Shown here: one piece after another, positions 1 to 4,385 of the stretch
Layout of the letters: every line of letters begins with the position of its first letter
Numbering within the stretch: the first letter of the stretch is position 1
DNA from: Acidobacteriota bacterium
Lineage (GTDB): Bacteria; Acidobacteriota; Vicinamibacteria; Vicinamibacterales; UBA2999
Direction of reading: 5' to 3'
DNA: 6,737 nucleotides
Assembly: GCA_947478985.1 (NCBI GenBank)
Contig: CANJYC010000097.1
Span: 1-6,737, forward strand
The notes under the pieces: generated by a model
Database searches by the model: none
Seen by the model: only the letters and a program-made list of their open reading frames with translations
Told to the model about the DNA's origin: nothing
Program-made: the position numbers and the translations under genes

Positions 1-404
1 CCGATCGCACGCGGGACCTCGTCGACACGGTGACCGTGCCGATCTTCGCCGAGCACGTACCGGAAGCGCTCACCGGCGACCGCGACATGGCGCGTGCGTT
101 GCGCGCCCTGCGGCGCCCGCATCACATGATGCTGTGCGTCACGCTCGGCGAACGGGGCGCGATGCTGCTGATGGGGGACACCGTGATCAGTGCGCCCGGT
201 CTCACCGTGAACGTGGTGGACACGACCGGCGCGGGGGACGTCTTCCGTGGCGCCTTCATTCATGCGCTACTGCGCGGCGACCTGCCTGCCGACATCCTGC
301 GCCGTGCCAACGCTGCCGCAGCGCTGGCCTGCACGCGGCACGGCGCAATCGGCGGCGTGCCGCAACTCAGGGAAGTTGAGGAGCTGTTGAGTCGAACGCA
401 GTAA
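1..404 (+). CDS. PfkB-family carbohydrate kinase, C-terminal part (5' truncated by the window edge)
   Basis: This is the C-terminal portion of a ribokinase/PfkB-fold kinase, a cytoplasmic enzyme that moves the gamma-phosphate of ATP to a sugar or nucleoside hydroxyl. The frame is open from base 3 to the TAA at 402-404. A GTG at base 30 could be read as a start, but the coding pattern continues upstream of it, so the true start lies outside the window. The diagnostic PfkB signature 2, DTTGAGDVFRGAF, is encoded from base 219. It forms the anion hole (GAG), and its Asp at 237-239 is the family's catalytic base. The following alanine-rich helix (RANAAAALACTRHGA) and the GGVP segment near the end are also typical of PfkB proteins. 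The substrate cannot be told because the N-terminal sugar-binding lid is missing. The gene converges with glgB; a role in sugar supply is plausible but only inferred. Confidence 0.88.
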   Translation, partial: DRTRDLVDTVTVPIFAEHVPEALTGDRDMARALRALRRPHHMMLCVTLGERGAMLLMGDTVISAPGLTVNVVDTTGAGDVFRGAFIHALLRGDLPADILRRANAAAALACTRHGAIGGVPQLREVEELLSRTQ

Positions 405-468
405 CCCTGTCGCCCACCACCGCCGCCAACTGCCCTCTGCCTACCCCCTACCGCCTACTGCCTACCGC
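405..468. other. Convergent intergenic gap between the sugar kinase and glgB
   Basis: These 64 bases separate two stop codons facing each other. I see no GC-rich hairpin followed by a T-run on either strand, so no intrinsic terminator can be called. The right half is occupied by the tandem heptamer array listed separately. The left half (405-430) is C-rich and unremarkable. Confidence 0.6.
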
Positions 469-472
469 CTAC
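438..472. repeat. Tandem heptamer array, five copies of NSCCTAC
   Basis: Read on the + strand, the consecutive heptamers are TGCCTAC (438), CCCCTAC (445), CGCCTAC (452), TGCCTAC (459) and CGCCTAC (466). A degenerate sixth unit, TGCCCTC, precedes them at 431. On the - strand the units read GTAGGCR. The last unit supplies the glgB stop codon (CTA at 469-471, TAG on the - strand), so the array abuts and overlaps the end of that gene. A seven-base period would shift frame if extended into coding sequence, consistent with its confinement to the gap. Short tandem heptamers are known between genes in several bacterial groups, notably cyanobacteria. Any function here is unknown. Confidence 0.8.
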
Positions 473-2682
473 TTCTTCAGCAGGACGCACCCAAGCGGCG
501 GCACCACAATCGACAACGATTGACCGAAGCCGTCGGACGGGATCTGATCGGTGTGCACGCGGCCCTGGTTGCCGACGTTGCCCCCACCGTACAGGTGGCT
601 ATCGCTGTTGAGCAGCTCGGTATACCAGCCCGGCTCGGGGACACCGATACGGTGGCCTTGGCGCGGCACCGGCGTGAAGTTGACCACGGCCACGGTGAAA
701 TCCTGCGGGTTGCGGGCGCGGCGAATGAGCGAGATGACGCTGTTGTCGCTGTCCTGGCAGTTGATCCAGCTGAAGCCGGCACCCTCGAAGTCCACCTCGT
801 GCAGCGACGGTTCGCGCTGGTACACGTGGTTCAGGTCGCGGACCCAGCGCTGCATCCCTGCGTGCAGCGGTTCGTCGAGCAGGTGCCAGTCCAGGCTGGC
901 ATCGTGGTTCCACTCACGCCACTGCCCGAACTCCAGCCCCATGAACAACAGCTTCTTCCCGGGGTGGGCGTACATGTAGCCGTAGAGCGCGCGCAGGTTC
1001 GCGTGCTTCTGCCAGATGTCGCCCGGCATCTTGTCGAGCATCGACCGCTTCCCGTGCACGACCTCATCGTGCGAGAACGGCAGGACGAAATTCTCGGTGA
1101 ACGCATAGAGCATGGAGAAGGTGATCTGCCCGTGGTGCCACCGCCGGTGCACCGGGTCCTGGGTCACGTACTCGAGGATGTCGTGCATCCAGCCCATGTT
1201 CCACTTGTAGGTGAAACCAAGGCCGCCGGCGTAAACCGGCCGGCTCACCGCCGGCCATGAGGTCGACTCCTCCGCCACCGTGATCGACCCGGCGGCGCGC
1301 CCGTGCGTGAGGCTGTTCAGCTGCTGAAGGAACGATACGGCCTCGAGATTCTCGCGACCGCCGTACTGATTGGGGATCCACGCCCCTTCCTCGCGTGAGT
1401 AGTCGAGGTAGAGCATCGACGCCACCGCATCGACCCGCAGACCGTCGATGTGAAACGCCTCCAGCCAGAAGAGGGCATTGCTCAGCAGGAACGTCCGGAC
1501 CTCGCTGCGGCCGTAGTTGAAGACGAGCGTCCCCCACTCCTGCTGCTCGCCCTTCCGCGGGTCCTCGTGCTCGTAGAGCGCGGTGCCGTCAAAGCGACCC
1601 AGGCCGTGCGCATCCTTCGGGAAGTGGCCGGGCACCCAGTCGAGGATGACGCCGATGCCGTGGAGATGGCAGGTGTCGACGAAGTAGCGGAAGTCATCGG
1701 GCGTGCCGAACCGGCTGGTGGGCGCGAAGAAGCCGACCACCTGATAGCCCCACGAGCCGGAGAACGGGTGTTCCATCACCGGCATCAGCTCGATGTGCGT
1801 GAAGCCCATCTCGCGCACGTAGGGGACGAGCGTCTCGGCCATCTCGCGGTACGTCAGCGGGCGCGAGCCTTCCTCGGGCACGTGCCGCCACGATCCGAGA
1901 TGGACCTCATAGGCCGCCTGCGGCCGATCGTGCCACGCCTCGAATGCGGGACGGTCGCGCATCCAGTCGCCGTCGCGCCACGTGTAGGCCCCCTCGGTCC
2001 AGACCACCGAGGCCGTGCGCGGCGGCACCTCGAACCGGCGGCCGTACGGATCGGCCTTCTGGAGCACGTGTCCGGCTGGTGTGCGGATCTCGAACTTGTA
2101 GCAGGCGCCGTCCACCAGGTCGGGAATGAAGATCTCCCAGATGCCGGACGGCACGAGGCGGCGCATCACGTGGACGCGCCCGTCCCACTGGTTGAAGTCA
2201 CCGATGACGGAGACCCGCTGCGCGTTGGGCGCCCACACCGCGAAGTGGACGCCGCTGACGTGTCCCATCGTCTGGCGGTGCGCACCCAGTTTTTCCCAGG
2301 CGCCATAGTGGGTGCCCTCGGCCAGCAGGTGCAGATCAAAGTCGGTCAGCACCTGGCCGAACTGGTAGGGATCAACACATTCGCGGGTGCCGCCGCCTTC
2401 GTGCACGCGCAGGCGGTAGGCAAAGGTCTGAACGGCTCGACCCGCTAGCGGGACGGTCGCCTCGAACAGCCCGTCCGCGTGCCGCCGCGTCATCGGCACG
2501 ACAGTGTCGCCGTCGATCAGGTCGACCGCGGACGCGGCCGGCTGCATGGTGCGGACAGTGACCGCGGGCCGGCCCTTGACCGTCGTTTCGTGGGGACCGA
2601 GGACAGCGAATGGATCGTCGTGGGTGCCGGCAACCACGCCCGCGAGGAGGTCATCCAGCGCAGGGTTCCGGGCTCGGCTCAT
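469..2682 (-). CDS. glgB: 1,4-alpha-glucan branching enzyme (GH13, GlgB)
   Basis: This cytoplasmic enzyme cuts alpha-1,4-glucan chains and rejoins the piece in alpha-1,6 linkage, creating the branches of glycogen. From the ATG at 2682 it is 737 residues, close to the 728 of E. coli GlgB. Order: N-terminal N1 module (DPFAVLGPHE at residues 23-32), CBM48 (about 144-235, with GVHFAVWAPNAQRVSVIGDF), GH13 barrel (about 260-620) and C-terminal all-beta domain. GH13 region I is DWVPGHF (Asp348). Region II is GLRVDAVASM, with nucleophile Asp418. Region III is TVAEES, with acid/base Glu471. Region IV is LPFSHDEVVHGK, with Asp539. The spacing between these residues equals that of E. coli D335, D405, E458 and D526. 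An in-frame TTG at 2751 would add 23 residues, but it lies in the neighbour's ribosome binding site and the extension is unlike GlgB. No Shine-Dalgarno precedes the ATG. No other glg gene is in view. Confidence 0.96.
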   Translation of the reverse strand: MSRARNPALDDLLAGVVAGTHDDPFAVLGPHETTVKGRPAVTVRTMQPAASAVDLIDGDTVVPMTRRHADGLFEATVPLAGRAVQTFAYRLRVHEGGGTRECVDPYQFGQVLTDFDLHLLAEGTHYGAWEKLGAHRQTMGHVSGVHFAVWAPNAQRVSVIGDFNQWDGRVHVMRRLVPSGIWEIFIPDLVDGACYKFEIRTPAGHVLQKADPYGRRFEVPPRTASVVWTEGAYTWRDGDWMRDRPAFEAWHDRPQAAYEVHLGSWRHVPEEGSRPLTYREMAETLVPYVREMGFTHIELMPVMEHPFSGSWGYQVVGFFAPTSRFGTPDDFRYFVDTCHLHGIGVILDWVPGHFPKDAHGLGRFDGTALYEHEDPRKGEQQEWGTLVFNYGRSEVRTFLLSNALFWLEAFHIDGLRVDAVASMLYLDYSREEGAWIPNQYGGRENLEAVSFLQQLNSLTHGRAAGSITVAEESTSWPAVSRPVYAGGLGFTYKWNMGWMHDILEYVTQDPVHRRWHHGQITFSMLYAFTENFVLPFSHDEVVHGKRSMLDKMPGDIWQKHANLRALYGYMYAHPGKKLLFMGLEFGQWREWNHDASLDWHLLDEPLHAGMQRWVRDLNHVYQREPSLHEVDFEGAGFSWINCQDSDNSVISLIRRARNPQDFTVAVVNFTPVPRQGHRIGVPEPGWYTELLNSDSHLYGGGNVGNQGRVHTDQIPSDGFGQSLSIVVPPLGCVLLKK

Positions 2683-2689
2683 CCCGGGA

Positions 2690-2718
2690 ATTGTACTGCG
2701 GCGGGGTGGTATCCTCAG
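2690..2718 (-). promoter_or_regulatory. Candidate glgB promoter giving a leaderless transcript
   Basis: On the - strand TACAAT (2690-2695) matches five of six bases of the sigma-70 -10 consensus. A weak -35-like CTGAGG (2713-2718, three of six matches) lies 17 bases upstream. Seven bases separate the -10 from the glgB ATG, so transcription would begin at or next to the A of the start codon. That fits the lack of a ribosome binding site. The match is by eye and the -35 is poor. Confidence 0.4.
2707..2715 (+). promoter_or_regulatory. Candidate extended -10 promoter for the isomerase gene
   Basis: TGG at 2707-2709 followed by TATCCT at 2710-2715 resembles an extended -10 element (TGN plus TATAAT, four of six matches). 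No -35 hexamer lies at proper spacing; TTGTAC at 2691 is only 13 bases away. Transcription from about 2722 would give a leader of roughly 40 bases ending at the strong ribosome binding site at 2750. The element overlaps the proposed glgB -35 region on the other strand. Confidence 0.35.
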
Positions 2719-2749
2719 ATGTTCACCGTCCGCGATTGCCCGCGCATAC

Positions 2750-2756
2750 AAGGAGA
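2750..2756 (+). promoter_or_regulatory. Strong ribosome binding site fixing the isomerase start
   Basis: AAGGAGA is a near-perfect Shine-Dalgarno sequence. It lies six bases before the TTG at 2763, the optimal range. This decides in favour of TTG at 2763 over in-frame starts further upstream (for example ATG at 2610), which would run through the divergent promoter region and the start of glgB. Confidence 0.85.
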
Positions 2757-2762
2757 CACTGC

Positions 2763-3278
2763 TTGGCCGGAGTCTACGCCCAGTTCGCCACCACCGAAGG
2801 CACGTTCACGATCCGTCTGTTTGACGCCGAGGTGCCGAAGACCGTCGCGAACTTCGTCGGGCTCGCCGAGGGCACGAAGGAGTGGACCGATCCCCGTACC
2901 AGCCAGAAGGTGACCGCCCCCTACTACAACGGCACGATCTTCCACCGCGTGATCGATGGATTCATGATTCAGGGCGGCGACCCGCTGGGCCAGGGCATCG
3001 GCGGCCCCGGCTACAACTTCGCGGACGAGTTTCATCCGACGCTCCGCCACAACAAGGCCGGCATCCTGTCGATGGCCAACCGGGGACCGAATACCAACGG
3101 CGGCCAGTTCTTCATCACGCTCGGCCCGACGCCGCACCTCGATGATCGTCACTCGGTCTTCGGCGAGGTCGTCGATGGCATGGACGTGGTGCAGCGCATC
3201 GGCAGCACGCGCACGGGCAGCGGCGACCGCCCGGTCACCGACGTCGTCATCACCGCCATCACCATCGAACGACGCTGA
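2763..3278 (+). CDS. Cyclophilin-type peptidyl-prolyl cis-trans isomerase
   Basis: A single-domain cyclophilin of 171 residues that interconverts cis and trans X-Pro bonds and assists protein folding. It has no signal peptide or membrane segment, so it should be cytoplasmic. The start is a TTG placed by the AAGGAGA site just upstream. The core motifs are present: VPKTVANFVGLAEG (24-37), FHRVIDGFMIQGGD (60-73), MANRGPNTNGGQFFITL (104-120) and HLDDRHSVFGEVVDGMDVV (125-143). Catalytic Arg62 and the pocket residues Phe67, Gln70, Phe116, Leu126 and His130 match human CypA R55, F60, Q63, F113, L122 and H126. The CypA Trp121 position is His125, a common bacterial change linked to weak cyclosporin binding. 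The segment around 38-57 is the usual bacterial insertion before the FHRVI strand. The gene opens the rightward cluster, and its stop codon overlaps the proposed start of the adaptor gene. Confidence 0.95.
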   Translation: MAGVYAQFATTEGTFTIRLFDAEVPKTVANFVGLAEGTKEWTDPRTSQKVTAPYYNGTIFHRVIDGFMIQGGDPLGQGIGGPGYNFADEFHPTLRHNKAGILSMANRGPNTNGGQFFITLGPTPHLDDRHSVFGEVVDGMDVVQRIGSTRTGSGDRPVTDVVITAITIERR

Positions 3279-4363
3279 GCAGAGTCCTCCTCGTCCTCGT
3301 GCTCTGCCTCGGCGGCACGGCGTGTGGACGCACGCAGCCCGCACCGGCTGAGCCCGTTGAGGAGGCCCAGATCCCTGTCGCGGCGCGTCCGGCAGAAGTG
3401 GGTCGCGTACGAGAGGTGCTGCACGCCAGCGGCATCGTCGTCCCCGCCGAGGGGGCGGAGTTCCTCGCATCTGCGCCCGAGCCGGCCCGCATCATCGACA
3501 TCACCAGGAAGGAAGGAGATGCGGTGACAAGCGGCGAGATCCTTGTCCGCTTCGAGCTTCCGTCGAGCGCCGGTGGCGTGGCGCGGCAACGCGCGGAACT
3601 GGCCCGGGCGCGCGCCGACCTCGAGAACGCGCGCGTGACCCAGACGCGGACGCGCGACTTCGCGGATCGCGGTCTCATCTCCCGGCGCGACGTCGACGTG
3701 GCGGACCGCGCCTTCGCCGACGCCGAAGCGGCTGTGACCCGCGCCGCCTCTGCCGAGGCCGGCGCTGAGGCGGCGGCCGCCCGCGCGATCGTGCGGGCGC
3801 CGTTTGCCGGTGTCATCGTTCAGCGCCTCCACAACCCCGGCGATCTCGTGCAGGGCGCGGCCACAGACCCTGTGCTGCGCCTTGTCGATCCAAAGCGGCT
3901 CGAGGTCTCGGCCTTCGTGCCCGCCGATCGTTACGGGCACGTCCTGCCGGGCACGTCCGCGCGGATCGCCGGCAGTGCCGGATCAGGGGCGGTCCGCTTC
4001 AATGTGGCACCGCGTCCCAGTGCGACCACGCCGGGGCCTGGCGGCACGCTGGCGGTGCGGTTGAGTCCGCTCGATGCCCTCAACCTTTCTCCGGATACGC
4101 CGATTGAAGTGGATATTGACCTGGAGGAGCATGCCTCCTCAGTCGTCGTGCCCCCGCAGGCGATCGTGCGCAGTGGCGCGTCCCCTGTACTGTTCGTCGC
4201 TGTCGGCGATCGGGCGCAACGCCGGGAGATCACCACTGGCGTGGTTGGTGAAGAAGCGGTCGAGATCGTCTCGGGCGTGCGCGCCGGTGAGCTCGTGATT
4301 ACGCGCGGGCAGACCGGCCTGCAGGACGGCGCCCGCATCAGTGTCGACACGTCTGCCCCCTGA
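3275..4363 (+). CDS. HlyD/RND-type efflux periplasmic adaptor, probable lipoprotein
   Basis: This is a membrane-fusion adaptor of the kind that links an inner-membrane pump to an outer-membrane channel. The first ATG/GTG/TTG start in frame is GTG at 3299, but it would cut a signal peptide in half. CTG at 3275 gives MSRVLLVLVLCLGGTAC, with an Arg n-region, a hydrophobic core and a loose lipobox (GTA before Cys17). I therefore prefer CTG, giving 362 residues. Domains by pattern: Pro-rich linker (about 21-38), first lipoyl half (about 58-98, RKEGDAVTSGEILVRFE), alpha-helical hairpin (about 101-170, Ala/Arg-rich), second lipoyl half (about 171-195, VRAPFAGVIVQRLHNPGDLV), beta-barrel (about 198-283) and membrane-proximal domain (about 288-358, VVVPPQAIV and GELVITRGQTGLQDGARI). 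The start overlaps the isomerase TGA by four bases, and the kinase gene follows after 22 bases. No pump gene is adjacent in this window. Family assignment is firm; substrate and start codon are less so. Confidence 0.9.
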   Translation: MSRVLLVLVLCLGGTACGRTQPAPAEPVEEAQIPVAARPAEVGRVREVLHASGIVVPAEGAEFLASAPEPARIIDITRKEGDAVTSGEILVRFELPSSAGGVARQRAELARARADLENARVTQTRTRDFADRGLISRRDVDVADRAFADAEAAVTRAASAEAGAEAAAARAIVRAPFAGVIVQRLHNPGDLVQGAATDPVLRLVDPKRLEVSAFVPADRYGHVLPGTSARIAGSAGSGAVRFNVAPRPSATTPGPGGTLAVRLSPLDALNLSPDTPIEVDIDLEEHASSVVVPPQAIVRSGASPVLFVAVGDRAQRREITTGVVGEEAVEIVSGVRAGELVITRGQTGLQDGARISVDTSAP

Positions 4364-4385
4364 CGGCATTGGGAACGACTTCGCG

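Noticed and set aside
1226..1256. GC-rich palindromic stretch built of CCGGC/GCCGG units
   Set aside because: It lies within glgB between catalytic regions III and IV, and the reading frame through it encodes normal GlgB sequence. There is no sign of an inserted repeat element.
1992..2012. Inverted repeat CCTCGGT ... ACCGAGG with a seven-base loop
   Set aside because: It lies inside the glgB coding sequence in GC-rich DNA, has no T-run, and the encoded residues fit the enzyme. It is best explained by chance.
520..2448. Long + strand open frames (520-1260 and 1450-2448) opposite glgB
   Set aside because: They are antisense to a gene whose catalytic motifs are complete. Their translations are low-complexity and Arg/His/Val-rich without a recognisable domain, as expected from the third-position GC bias of the true frame.
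2610..2762. N-terminal extension of the isomerase from ATG at 2610
   Set aside because: The extension would overlap the 5' end of glgB and the divergent promoter region, and it has no cyclophilin similarity. The Shine-Dalgarno at 2750 clearly serves TTG at 2763.
2715..3940. Long - strand open frames (2715-3470 and 3149-3940) opposite the isomerase and adaptor genes
   Set aside because: They are shadows of conserved genes on the other strand, with no recognisable motif, ribosome binding site or plausible composition.
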